This document shows, piece by piece, positions 48,144 through 56,574 of a stretch of DNA of 64,000 nt (its first letter is position 1; each line of letters begins with the position of its first letter). The stretch lies in contig NZ_JAAAGB010000001.1 of the NCBI RefSeq assembly GCF_010586825.1, positions 1,178,001 through 1,242,000 of the forward strand, in the 5' to 3' direction. The position numbers and the translations under genes are program-made. A model generated the notes under the pieces. The model saw only the letters and a list, made by a program, of their open reading frames with translations, did no database searches and was not told the origin of the DNA. Source of the DNA: Draconibacterium mangrovi (GTDB lineage: Bacteria > Bacteroidota > Bacteroidia > Bacteroidales > Prolixibacteraceae).

Positions 48144-49811
48144 TTAGTTCATTCCAACTACCTGCCCTGGCATAAAAAAAGCAGCATATGCAGTTTCCGA
48201 ATGTAATGCCTCTATAGTTTTTGTAATTCCTTTATCGTCGTTAATTGATGCTCTTATCGATCCTTTTTGGTAATAAAAACGCGAAACGATCTCGCTTTCG
48301 AGCAAATCGCTGATTTCCGGTCTGAATACCGATAAGTCTTTATCCAGATCAGGTTCAATTTTAGCTGCCAGTGCATCAAACTCTTCCTTCGCCAGTTCGT
48401 AATATTTTTCCTGTTTTGCAGTCTCCAGCAACTCTTTCAAATCGTCTTGCAATGCCGATTCGTAGTTAAACTCGCTTTGCTCAACAAAATCGGCAAACTG
48501 CTTGTAAATGTCGTCGGTAATCGTAAATTGTTCCGGCTCCGGTATACTTTCGTTCTCATTTGAATATTTCGTGGCAAAATCGAAAATCATAAAACGGGTA
48601 ACCAGCTCGATACTTAAACTGCTGAGTCTGTCGCCTTCAATTTTTACATCCGGCACAACGCCACCGCCGTCGTATACTTTGCGGCCTTTTTTGGTTGTAA
48701 ATTCAGTAATCAGCGAATCAGGAACATGTCCCACACTGCCGTCTTCGTTGCGGTGCGAATAATCCAGCGCCTGAATACAACGGCCACTCGGTATGTAATA
48801 TTTAGCGGTAGTAACCTTTAGTTTTGTGTTATAGCTTAAATCGCGCGTGGTTTGCACCAATCCTTTTCCGAATGTGCGTGTACCCACAATAATTCCGCGG
48901 TCGAGATCCTGAATAGCCCCTGATACAATTTCGGATGCCGATGCCGATCCGCTGTTTACCAGAACAGCAATTTTCATTGTGGTATCCAAAGGTTCGGCCG
49001 TTGCTTTATACACTTTGTCCCATTGTGTTACTTTGCCGCGGGTGCTCACAATCTCTTCGCCTTTCGGCACAAATAAATTTACAATTTTCACGGCTTCCAC
49101 CAACAAACCACCTGGATTACCACGCAAGTCGAGAATCAATCCGTCAGGGTTATTTTCTTTTAGTTCCAGGAAAGCCCTTTTTACATCTTCGCTACAGTTG
49201 GTCGTAAAATTCGACAAACGAATGTAGGCTGTATTCTGATCGATCATGCCGTAATAAGGGACGGCATCAATACTGATCTTCTCGCGAATAACATCAACCG
49301 TAAAAGGCTTTTTCTGGCCGGGGCGTTGCAATTTTATGGTAACCGGTTTATTGGCCGGTCCCTTCAACAGCGAACTAACATCCTCGGTATTCATGTCTTT
49401 GGTGTCTTTACCCGAAACCTCGAGAATAATGTCACCCGCTTTTATTCCAAATTTCTGTGCCGGAAATCCTTCGTAAGGTTCGGCAATAACAATGTTATCC
49501 TTTTGTTTGCTGATTAACGCACCGATACCCGCATATTCTCCGGTAGTCATGAAACGGAAATCTTCCATCTGGTCCTCCGAAATGTAATTCGTGTAAGGAT
49601 CGAGCGACTCCAGCATTTTATCGATACTGGTTTTTACCAGGTCATTCGGATTCACTTCGTCAACATAAAACATATTCAACTCGCGAAACAAAGTATGGTA
49701 AATATCCAGATTTTTTGCAATTTCAAAATTCTTCTCGTCGCGGGTAAAGCTAAAAAAGCTAATACCAATTATCGCAACTATCGTTATTCCTATTAATAAT
49801 CTTTTCTTCAT
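48144..49811 (-). CDS. C-terminal processing peptidase, S41 family
   Basis: About 555 residues with one N-terminal membrane segment (MKKRLLIGITIVAIIGISFFSF). A PDZ domain lies at about 75-155 (YAGIGALISKQKDNIVIAEPYEGFPAQKFGIKAGDIILEVSG). The S41 catalytic domain has YIRLSNFTTNCSEDVKRAF, LRGNPGGLLVEAV, the catalytic serine in GSASASEIVSGAI and lysine in TFGKGLVQT. A C-terminal helical region follows. It resembles CtpA/Prc enzymes that cleave periplasmic proteins near the C-terminus. The longer frame at 49904 is rejected because the anchor begins at 49811. Confidence 0.92.
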   Translation of the reverse strand: MKKRLLIGITIVAIIGISFFSFTRDEKNFEIAKNLDIYHTLFRELNMFYVDEVNPNDLVKTSIDKMLESLDPYTNYISEDQMEDFRFMTTGEYAGIGALISKQKDNIVIAEPYEGFPAQKFGIKAGDIILEVSGKDTKDMNTEDVSSLLKGPANKPVTIKLQRPGQKKPFTVDVIREKISIDAVPYYGMIDQNTAYIRLSNFTTNCSEDVKRAFLELKENNPDGLILDLRGNPGGLLVEAVKIVNLFVPKGEEIVSTRGKVTQWDKVYKATAEPLDTTMKIAVLVNSGSASASEIVSGAIQDLDRGIIVGTRTFGKGLVQTTRDLSYNTKLKVTTAKYYIPSGRCIQALDYSHRNEDGSVGHVPDSLITEFTTKKGRKVYDGGGVVPDVKIEGDRLSSLSIELVTRFMIFDFATKYSNENESIPEPEQFTITDDIYKQFADFVEQSEFNYESALQDDLKELLETAKQEKYYELAKEEFDALAAKIEPDLDKDLSVFRPEISDLLESEIVSRFYYQKGSIRASINDDKGITKTIEALHSETAYAAFFMPGQVVGMN

Positions 49812-50065
49812 AATTCCTTCTTTTCTGAATTCACTGTCTGCACAATTGCATCGAACTGCCAAAAGTAACAAATCTTGCCTGATATCAGTAATACAACCCG
49901 GCAATCCATTACGTTAATTTATATTAAAACCAATAGTTTATGCTTATGGTAGAACATTTTTCAGGCCGAAAAGTTAAAGGTGGTTAAAAAAAATGTTACG
50001 TTAAACCATTGCAAAACACGATCGTCAAAGCTCCTGAAAACGGAACAATTAAATTTTATTGAATC

Positions 50066-50554
50066 ATGAAAACAAGAATTTTAAGTTTAGCATTAATTGC
50101 ACTATTTGCTTTTTCGCTTACCGCAATCGCACAGCAACCGGAACGACAACGGAGATCACCCGAACAACGCGAAATGATGGCCAGGCATTTTGACAAGGAA
50201 AGGGCCAGTTTTAAAACCTTCTTTACTGAAGAACAACAGGAGAAACTGAAAGAACTTCGGCTTGAATCGACCAAAGAAATTCAGCCGTTGCGCAATGAAT
50301 TGAACGAATTAAAAGCCAAACAACGCACACTAACAACTGCTGAAAAGGCAGATATGAAAGCCATAGACAACAATATTGAAAAAATGGCTGATGTTGAGGT
50401 ACAAATTCAAAAAATAAGAGCTAAGGAACACCAGGAAATTCGTACGATGTTAAGCGATGAACAACGCATTAAATTTGACGAAAGGAAAAGTAGAAAAGAC
50501 AGAGAATTTAACAGGAACCCAACAACCCGTAATAGTTTTAAACACGGTGCTTAA
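50066..50554 (+). CDS. Spy/CpxP-like exported helical protein
   Basis: The 162-residue protein has a signal peptide (MKTRILSLALIALFAFSLTAIA). It consists mainly of amphipathic helices rich in Glu/Lys/Arg and Gln (FFTEEQQEKLKELRLESTKEIQPLRNELNELKAKQRTL, then ADMKAIDNNIEKMADVEVQIQK). This fits the Spy/CpxP fold of periplasmic chaperones, although the canonical LTxxQ motif is only partly visible (LSDEQRIKFDE). The role would be periplasmic stress response. It has its own terminator. Confidence 0.7.
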   Translation: MKTRILSLALIALFAFSLTAIAQQPERQRRSPEQREMMARHFDKERASFKTFFTEEQQEKLKELRLESTKEIQPLRNELNELKAKQRTLTTAEKADMKAIDNNIEKMADVEVQIQKIRAKEHQEIRTMLSDEQRIKFDERKSRKDREFNRNPTTRNSFKHGA

Positions 50555-50576
50555 CGGTTAATAGATAGATGTTTTG

Positions 50577-50608
50577 GAGCCGGCATTGTAGTTTGCCGGC
50601 TTTTTTTA
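50577..50608 (+). terminator. Rho-independent terminator after the Spy-like gene
   Basis: AGCCGGCA (50579-50586) pairs with TGCCGGCT (50594-50601), followed by seven T residues. Confidence 0.88.
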
Positions 50609-51044
50609 TGCTTAAATCTTTAAAAACGAAGACTCAAAGAATTGAACCACATTAGGTATATAGGACACAATAGATATTAGTTACAATTGCGAAACTGTTA
50701 AATTGTAAAACTGTCAAATTGTAAAACTGAAAACGTTCCTCCCACTTCTGAAATCAGCAATCGTTAATCGTCATTCGAAATTCATCATTCAATTGCTCCT
50801 CGTTCACTCAATAACTCATTCACTATACTACTGCTAAACTGTTCTATTGTCAAATTGTTAAACTGAAAACTGCGACTGAAAACTTTCTTCCCCCTTCCGC
50901 AATCTAAATTCGTTAATCATTATTCGAAATTCACTGTTTTCAATTCCTGCTTACCGACAAAATACCCCGGTTTAACGAAATAATTTCCTGCGTTCGTCAG
51001 GATTGCAATAATTTGCACAACAATTATAAACCAAACAAAGAATT
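50609..51044. repeat. Low-complexity degenerate intergenic tract, second copy
   Basis: Contains AAATTGTAAAACTG phrases, a CCTCCC..TTCTG block and AATCGTTAATCGTCATTCG, closely matching the tract at 15468-15878. It fills the spacer before the DUF2807 genes. No gene or promoter is visible. Confidence 0.65.
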
Positions 51045-51758
51045 ATGAAACAGTTTGTAGTATTCCTCTCGGTGATCATTTTATCACTTTTTACTTCTTC
51101 GTGTTTATTGCAGTCAACCGTTAAAGGAAATGGCAATGTAACAACCGAGGAGCGGGACCTTGAAGATTTTAATGCTTTAAATGTCAGCCGTGGGATGAAT
51201 GTTTACGTCACCATGGGAAACGATTATAAAGTGGTGGTTGAAGCCGATGAAAATCTGCACAATAGCATTGTAACCGAATTACACGGCGAAGAGCTTCGTA
51301 TAAAAGCTATCGACATCATCCGAAATGCAAGCAGCCTAAAAGTATTTGTTACGCTTCCACAGCTCGAAGCGGCAAAATCATCATCGGGCAGCAATGTATA
51401 TTCCGAGAACATTTTAAACGTAAAAAATATCGACCTTGCCGTTTCGTCGGGTGCCAATTTAACATTCTCGCTTAATGCCGACGAGGTGAATGCAAAGGCC
51501 AGCTCGGGATCGAATATTTTTCTCGAAGGAAATGCCGGTTCGATAAATGCCAAAGCCAGTTCTGGATCGAACATTAAAGCCGGAGATTTAAAAGCAAAAT
51601 CGGCCCAGGCAAATGTTAGCAGTGGTGCAAACATTTGGCTAAGCACCGAAGAAGAACTGCAGGCAACTGCCAGCAGCGGTGGAAATGTATTCTATAATGG
51701 CAACCCGTCTGAAACCGAAATAAGCAAATCATCGGGCGGAAATGTGATAAAAAATTAG
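51045..51758 (+). CDS. DUF2807 (head GIN domain) lipoprotein
   Basis: The 237-residue protein has a lipoprotein-like signal (LFTSSC) and a DUF2807 right-handed beta-helix/putative auto-transporter adhesin-type domain. The first part (FNALNVSRGMNVYVTMGNDYKVVVEADENL) is the head GIN region. The second part has repeats of [K/S]-ASSGSNI or VSSGAN (about 120-230), each a turn of a beta helix. The function is unknown; related proteins are envelope surface proteins. It is followed after 73 bp by a second, diverged DUF2807 gene. Confidence 0.85.
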   Translation: MKQFVVFLSVIILSLFTSSCLLQSTVKGNGNVTTEERDLEDFNALNVSRGMNVYVTMGNDYKVVVEADENLHNSIVTELHGEELRIKAIDIIRNASSLKVFVTLPQLEAAKSSSGSNVYSENILNVKNIDLAVSSGANLTFSLNADEVNAKASSGSNIFLEGNAGSINAKASSGSNIKAGDLKAKSAQANVSSGANIWLSTEEELQATASSGGNVFYNGNPSETEISKSSGGNVIKN

Positions 51759-51831
51759 CCGGAACTGTAACTTTCCATTTTTGACAGCGTCTCTTCAACA
51801 GTCGAAATTCAAAAAACAAAAAACGATACAC

Positions 51832-52545
51832 ATGAAAACATTTTCAAAAATTCTATTCCTGTTTATGATAGCTGTTACCAGCTACGGAACTGTACTTGCT
51901 GGACACAGCGACGAAACACAAATGCGCCAAATCAGTGGTTTTAATGCTATAAAAGTCTCAACCGGAATCGACCTGTACCTGACAATGGGCAACACCGAAG
52001 AAGTAAAAGTTGTTGCCGACGATGATATTATCGATGACCTGATTACCGAGGTAGAAGGCGGTACCCTTAAAATTTACATGAAACGCAACAATTGGTTTAA
52101 CTGGGGTAGCGGCAACCAAACAAGGAAAGTTTATGTAACCGTAAAAGAACTGAACGAACTTTCGGCATCGTCGGGTTCCGATGTGGAATCGACAAATACC
52201 CTGGAAGGCGAATCGCTTGAAGTAAGCTGCAGCAGCGGTTCCGATTTAAAAATAGAGGTTTTTTATAAAAATCTGTCGGTTGATACCAGCAGTGGCAGCG
52301 ATGCCAAACTAAGTGGCAAAGTAAAAACACTTCGTGTTGATGCCAGCAGTGGTTCGGATATAAAAGCCAGCGATCTTGAATCGGCAATTTGTTATGCCAA
52401 CGCAAGCAGCGGATCGGATATTACCGTAAGTGTTAGCAGTGAGCTTTATGCCAATGCCAGCAGCGGATCGGACATTAATTACCACGGAAATCCGGAAATC
52501 AGAGACATCGACGAATCGAGCGGTGGCGATGTTAGTCAACGATAG
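51832..52545 (+). CDS. DUF2807 exported protein, second copy
   Basis: About 237 residues with a signal peptide (MKTFSKILFLFMIAVTSYGTVLA), the head GIN region (ISGFNAIKVSTGIDLYLTMGNTEEVKVVADDD) and a repeat array of ASSGSD units (about 125-230). It is a paralogue of the preceding gene but is not a lipoprotein and has aspartate where the other has asparagine. The longer frame at 51781 begins with TTG and is not used. Its own terminator follows. The function is unknown. Confidence 0.85.
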   Translation: MKTFSKILFLFMIAVTSYGTVLAGHSDETQMRQISGFNAIKVSTGIDLYLTMGNTEEVKVVADDDIIDDLITEVEGGTLKIYMKRNNWFNWGSGNQTRKVYVTVKELNELSASSGSDVESTNTLEGESLEVSCSSGSDLKIEVFYKNLSVDTSSGSDAKLSGKVKTLRVDASSGSDIKASDLESAICYANASSGSDITVSVSSELYANASSGSDINYHGNPEIRDIDESSGGDVSQR

Positions 52546-52566
52546 AAAACTAAAATACAAATAAAG

Positions 52567-52591
52567 AAGGCGGTCGTTTCCGCCTTTTTTT
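52567..52591 (+). terminator. Rho-independent terminator after the DUF2807 pair
   Basis: AAGGCGG (52567-52573) pairs with CCGCCTT (52580-52586), followed by a T run. Confidence 0.88.
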
Positions 52592-52742
52592 GTGCCTGTA
52601 ATCTACTAATACCAATTTTTCTTTAAAATGCTGTAAGAAAATTTAATGTTTATCCCGCAATCATCGGGAGTTAATACAGATTAAACAAATTGAAAATATG
52701 CGACTTTTTGCAGCTACATTGCTACTAACTCAATAGAAACCA

Positions 52743-52750
52743 TATTTTTG
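52743..52750 (+). promoter_or_regulatory. Bacteroidota -7 promoter element (TATTTTTG)
   Basis: Exact TAnnTTTG match; a weak ATTG lies 21 bp upstream. It predicts transcription from about 52754 toward the DUF5723 gene and a leader of about 100 nt. Confidence 0.55.
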
Positions 52751-52775
52751 CGTTGTAATAAAACAAAAAGATAAA

Positions 52776-52853
52776 ATGATTTTCCTGAAGGAAAAAGGTT
52801 ATTCGCGTGTTTTTCGCCAGCGGCGGGTTACAACATGCAATAATCGTTTATAA
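52776..52853 (+). CDS. Possible 25-residue leader peptide before the DUF5723 gene
   Basis: An ATG behind an A-rich leader opens a 25-codon frame (MIFLKEKGYSRVF...) ending with TAA four bases before the next start. It lies within the predicted leader of the following gene. Nothing else supports it; it could be chance or a translated leader. Confidence 0.25.
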   Translation: MIFLKEKGYSRVFRQRRVTTCNNRL

Positions 52854-52857
52854 TCCA

Positions 52858-54228
52858 ATGAAAAGCTTAGCCACAAAAATAGGATTCATGATAATTCTGG
52901 TTGCTGCAATTTGCAGGATACCAGCAATGGCACAAAACGGAAATCCACTGCAGTTTTTGTCGGAGGTTAGTCAATCGTCGCAATCAAATCCGGCATTTCA
53001 TAATAAAACCGAAAAACTGGTGATCGGTCTTCCACTATTATCGGGTGCCCTAATTAACTGGAATGCTAATTTTTCTTCCGATTATTTATTTACCGAAAAT
53101 TTTGATTATGATTTCGATCATTTTTATACGTCATTAGGCGAACCCGGCAATGCTAAAGCAAATGCAACACTTCCACTTGTATATTTAAGTCATCGAATCG
53201 ATAAACGAACCTTGAGCTTTTCCCTGTCGGAACGGGTTCTGCTTTGGGGAAATTTCGATCACGAGTTTCTGAAGTTTATCGATCAGGGGCTTCTACCCTA
53301 TTATGGGAAGGAAGAGGAATTTGGTCCCATCTCGTTTAAAACACAACTTTATAGGGAGTTGGCTTTCACGTATGCCAAACAAATTACTAAGAAGTTGAGC
53401 ATTGGAATACGACCAAAAGTGATGTTTGGCCGCTTTTTTTACGACATCGAAAACCTGAACGTAATGGTACACACCGATGAAGACAGGAAAGTGCTGCAAG
53501 TTATTCCCAACGGAGATTATCGCATTTCAGGCCCCATCGATGTGCAGTACGATCCGCTAAAAGGTAAAACAACAATTAAAACCGATTTTACTGCCGGAGA
53601 TTATTTTTTTAAGTTCAAAAATATGGGAGCCGGCATCGATTTGGGATTTACCTACCAACCGAACAAACAAACCACCCTGGCGGTGTCAATTGCCGATATT
53701 GGTTTTACCACGATAAACGACAAAGCTTTTAACAATACCTTTGTTGGTTCGATAGATTATACTCGTCTTTACCAGTCTTCCGACACGGCAGCAGCCTACT
53801 ACTTTGAACCCAGAGCTGCCCTGGAGGCCCTAACCGATTCGTTGCCTTATAAAACAATCGCCGAAGCCTTTACCCAGCGCCAGTACGAACTGCTTCCGGT
53901 AAAACTGAACCTGATGGCAACACATCATCTAAATGACAAAATGAAGTTAAACTTTTCCGACAACCTTACCTACTACAACGGAGAAGTCAGTAATTATTTG
54001 GCTGCCTATTTCAATGTTCTTTTAGGAACCCGATTCGAATTAAGCAGTGGGCTAAATCTTTATAATTTAGGGCAGGTTATGCCCGGTTTTGCATGCAGCT
54101 ATACGGCCAGAGGTGTACAACTTTACCTGGCAACAAATAATATTCCCCGGCTTGTGCAACCATCTAAAGCAAAAAATTTAAATTTGCGATTTGGTGTAAA
54201 CTTATTATTTTCCACACAGCCAAATTAG
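52858..54228 (+). CDS. DUF5723-family outer-membrane-type protein
   Basis: About 456 residues with a signal peptide (LATKIGFMIILVAAICRIPAMAQ). The N-terminal part fits DUF5723: NGNPLQFLSEVSQSSQSNPAF, then LVIGLPLLSGALINWNANFSSDYLF. Antiparallel beta strands follow (FSLSERVLLWGNFDHEFLKF, GIDLGFTYQPNKQTTLAVSIADIGF) and a barrel-like C-terminus (LNLRFGVNLLFSTQPN). Such proteins are predicted outer-membrane barrels of unknown function. The longer frame at 52807 is rejected because the signal peptide starts at 52858. DUF4834 follows after 8 bp. Confidence 0.78.
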   Translation: MKSLATKIGFMIILVAAICRIPAMAQNGNPLQFLSEVSQSSQSNPAFHNKTEKLVIGLPLLSGALINWNANFSSDYLFTENFDYDFDHFYTSLGEPGNAKANATLPLVYLSHRIDKRTLSFSLSERVLLWGNFDHEFLKFIDQGLLPYYGKEEEFGPISFKTQLYRELAFTYAKQITKKLSIGIRPKVMFGRFFYDIENLNVMVHTDEDRKVLQVIPNGDYRISGPIDVQYDPLKGKTTIKTDFTAGDYFFKFKNMGAGIDLGFTYQPNKQTTLAVSIADIGFTTINDKAFNNTFVGSIDYTRLYQSSDTAAAYYFEPRAALEALTDSLPYKTIAEAFTQRQYELLPVKLNLMATHHLNDKMKLNFSDNLTYYNGEVSNYLAAYFNVLLGTRFELSSGLNLYNLGQVMPGFACSYTARGVQLYLATNNIPRLVQPSKAKNLNLRFGVNLLFSTQPN

Positions 54229-54236
54229 TTTTTGAT

Positions 54237-54509
54237 ATGACTTTATTTATTACACTATACCTGGTAGGCTTCCTCCGAACACTCGTTATAATTGCGGTCA
54301 TCTACTTCGGATTCCGTTTTGTTGTGCGCTATCTTTTCCCAAAAATAATCGATAAAGGGATGAAAAACATGCAGCAAAAAATGCAGGAGCAGCAACGTCA
54401 ACAGCAACCAAAACGCCCTGAAGGTGAAGTTACTGTTGAAAACCGGCGTTCAAACCAAAGGAACAGCCAGGACAACAGCGAATATGTTGATTTTGAGGAA
54501 GTAGATTAA
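54237..54509 (+). CDS. DUF4834-family small membrane protein
   Basis: A 90-residue protein with an N-terminal membrane segment (LVGFLRTLVIIAVIYFGFRFVVRYLFPKII) and a charged, low-complexity C-terminus (MQEQQRQQQPKRPEGEV...EYVDFEEVD). This is the typical Bacteroidota DUF4834 layout of a short membrane helix plus a disordered cytoplasmic tail. Its role is unknown. It is the second gene of a unit with DUF5723. Confidence 0.85.
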   Translation: MTLFITLYLVGFLRTLVIIAVIYFGFRFVVRYLFPKIIDKGMKNMQQKMQEQQRQQQPKRPEGEVTVENRRSNQRNSQDNSEYVDFEEVD

Positions 54510-54862
54510 AAAATATACGATGAAGGACAGATTTGTTGAAGGATTGATCAGCAAGTTACATCAGGAAAAAGTGAATGGTTTTTCGAGTGAATGAGTCGGC
54601 AAATGGCAAATAACAGTTGGCAAATACGTGACACTTCTTCGTCTATACAGTTCAAATATCCAGAATGATAATACCTATTTGTCATTAGACAATAAACTAC
54701 AATTTAACAGTTTTTCAATTTCTCAATCCATTCCGATCTCTGAAGATTTTTCGATCCTCATTCACTCATTCCTTGTTCACTCACTCACTAAATCTCCTAT
54801 TAATCTTTAATCACTAATCCTTAATCTTGCGGCTCTCTCTCCTGTACTTTAGAATTTTATCC
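54510..54862. repeat. Low-complexity intergenic tract, third degenerate copy
   Basis: The spacer has ACTCATTC-rich and AATTTAACAGTTTTTCAATTTC-like phrases related to the tracts at 15.5 kb and 50.6 kb, but more diverged. No reading frame of interest and no terminator is apparent. Confidence 0.5.
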
Positions 54863-54870
54863 TATTTTTG
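54863..54870 (+). promoter_or_regulatory. Bacteroidota -7 promoter element for glyS (TATTTTTG)
   Basis: Exact TAnnTTTG match 27 bases before the glyS start. The -33 box is not clear. Confidence 0.5.
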
Positions 54871-54897
54871 CGTTCACAATTCAGAAATTATAGTTAG

Positions 54898-56433
54898 ATG
54901 GCACAGGAAGATATTTTCAAGAAATTAGTAGCACACTGCAAAGAATACGGATATGTATTTCAATCGAGCGAGATTTACGACGGGCTTGGAGCAGTGTACG
55001 ATTACGGACAAATGGGTGTTGAACTGAAAAACAACATCAAAAAATACTGGTGGGACAGCATGGTGCTGTTACACGAAAATGTGGTTGGTTTAGACTCAGC
55101 CATTTTTATGCACCCCACAATTTGGAAAGCATCGGGCCACGTTGATGCTTTTAACGATCCGTTAATCGATAACAAAGATTCGAAAAAACGTTACCGTGCC
55201 GACGTACTTATTGAAGACCAGCTGGCAAAGTACGAGGAAAAAATGAACAAAGAAGTAGCCAAAGCCGCAAAACGTTTTGGTGAATCTTTTGATGAAAAAC
55301 AATTCCGTGAAACCAATCCTCGCGTATTGGCCAATCAGGAAAAATGGAATGAACTACATACTCGTTTTTCAAATGCACTGAATGATAACAATCTGGCAGA
55401 ATTAAAACAAATAATTGAAGACGAAGGTATTGTTTGCCCGATTTCAGGCTCACGAAACTGGACCGATGTTCGCCAGTTTAACCTCATGTTTTCTACCGAA
55501 ATGGGATCGACTGCTGAAGGCGCTTCAAAAATTTTCCTTCGCCCGGAAACGGCGCAGGGTATTTTTGTGAACTACCTGAACGTGCAAAAAACCGGACGTA
55601 TGAAAATTCCGTTCGGTATTGCGCAAATCGGTAAAGCTTTCCGTAACGAAATTGTTGCGCGTCAGTTTATTTTCCGTATGCGCGAATTCGAACAAATGGA
55701 AATGCAATTCTTTGTTCGTCCAGGCAGCGAGCTCGACTGGTTCGAAAAATGGAAAGAGACCCGTATGAAATGGCACCGTGCCCTTGGTTTTGGCGACGAA
55801 AACTACCGTTTCCACGAGCACGAAAAGCTGGCTCACTATGCCAACGCTGCAGTTGACGTTGAATATAAATTCCCATTCGGATTTAAAGAAGTGGAAGGCA
55901 TCCACTCGCGTACCGATTTCGATTTATCGCAACACGAACAATATTCGGGCAAAAAAATCCGCTACTACGATCCGGAACTTGGCGAGTCGTACGTTCCTTT
56001 TGTTGTTGAAACATCGATTGGTGTCGACCGCATGTTCCTGCAGGTAATTTCGGCAAGTTATTGCGAAGAACAACTGGAAAAAGATACACGTGTAGTACTG
56101 AAACTTCCTCCGGTTCTGGCTCCTGTAAAACTGGCTGTTATGCCGCTGGTGAAAAAAGACGGTCTGCCTGAAAAAGCCCGCGAAATTATCGATGAGCTGA
56201 AATTTGATTTCAACTGTCAGTACGACGAAAAAGATTCGATTGGTAAACGTTACCGCCGTCAGGATGCCATTGGTACTCCGTTCTGCGTAACTGTCGATCA
56301 CCAAAGTGCAGAAGACAACACCGTAACCATCCGTTACCGCGACACGATGGAACAGGAACGTGTTGCCATTGCCGATTTAGGCAAAATTATTGGCGAGCAG
56401 GTTAGCTATAAGAAGTTGTTTGGGAAGATGTAA
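54898..56433 (+). CDS. glyS: Glycyl-tRNA synthetase, dimeric (alpha2) type
   Basis: The 511-residue enzyme charges tRNA-Gly. Residues about 1-130 include the class II motif region (SSEIYDGLGAVYDYGQMGVELKNNIKKYWW). Motif 2 lies in FRNEIVARQFIFRMREFEQMEMQFF (about 255-280). Motif 3 lies in SIGVDRMFLQVI (about 368-380). The C-terminal anticodon-binding domain (about 405-505) has LAVMPLVKKDGLPEKAREI. The family is the eukaryote/archaea/Bacteroidota-type dimer rather than the alpha2beta2 bacterial enzyme, consistent with this phylum. Confidence 0.97.
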   Translation: MAQEDIFKKLVAHCKEYGYVFQSSEIYDGLGAVYDYGQMGVELKNNIKKYWWDSMVLLHENVVGLDSAIFMHPTIWKASGHVDAFNDPLIDNKDSKKRYRADVLIEDQLAKYEEKMNKEVAKAAKRFGESFDEKQFRETNPRVLANQEKWNELHTRFSNALNDNNLAELKQIIEDEGIVCPISGSRNWTDVRQFNLMFSTEMGSTAEGASKIFLRPETAQGIFVNYLNVQKTGRMKIPFGIAQIGKAFRNEIVARQFIFRMREFEQMEMQFFVRPGSELDWFEKWKETRMKWHRALGFGDENYRFHEHEKLAHYANAAVDVEYKFPFGFKEVEGIHSRTDFDLSQHEQYSGKKIRYYDPELGESYVPFVVETSIGVDRMFLQVISASYCEEQLEKDTRVVLKLPPVLAPVKLAVMPLVKKDGLPEKAREIIDELKFDFNCQYDEKDSIGKRYRRQDAIGTPFCVTVDHQSAEDNTVTIRYRDTMEQERVAIADLGKIIGEQVSYKKLFGKM

Positions 56434-56456
56434 GAAAACAAGCCAAAAAAATATAC

Positions 56457-56490
56457 AAAAGGGGAGTGCAGTTTTGCACATCCCCTTTTT
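56457..56490 (+). terminator. Rho-independent terminator after glyS
   Basis: AAAAGGGGA...GTGCA pairs with TGCAC...TCCCCTTTT, a long stem with one interruption, followed by a T run. Confidence 0.82.
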
Positions 56491-56574
56491 ATTTAATGAC
56501 AAAATCCCAGAACTCATTCATCAAAATCTAATATCTTTATCGGATAGAAGCAAACAGCCATTAACATATCTAGG

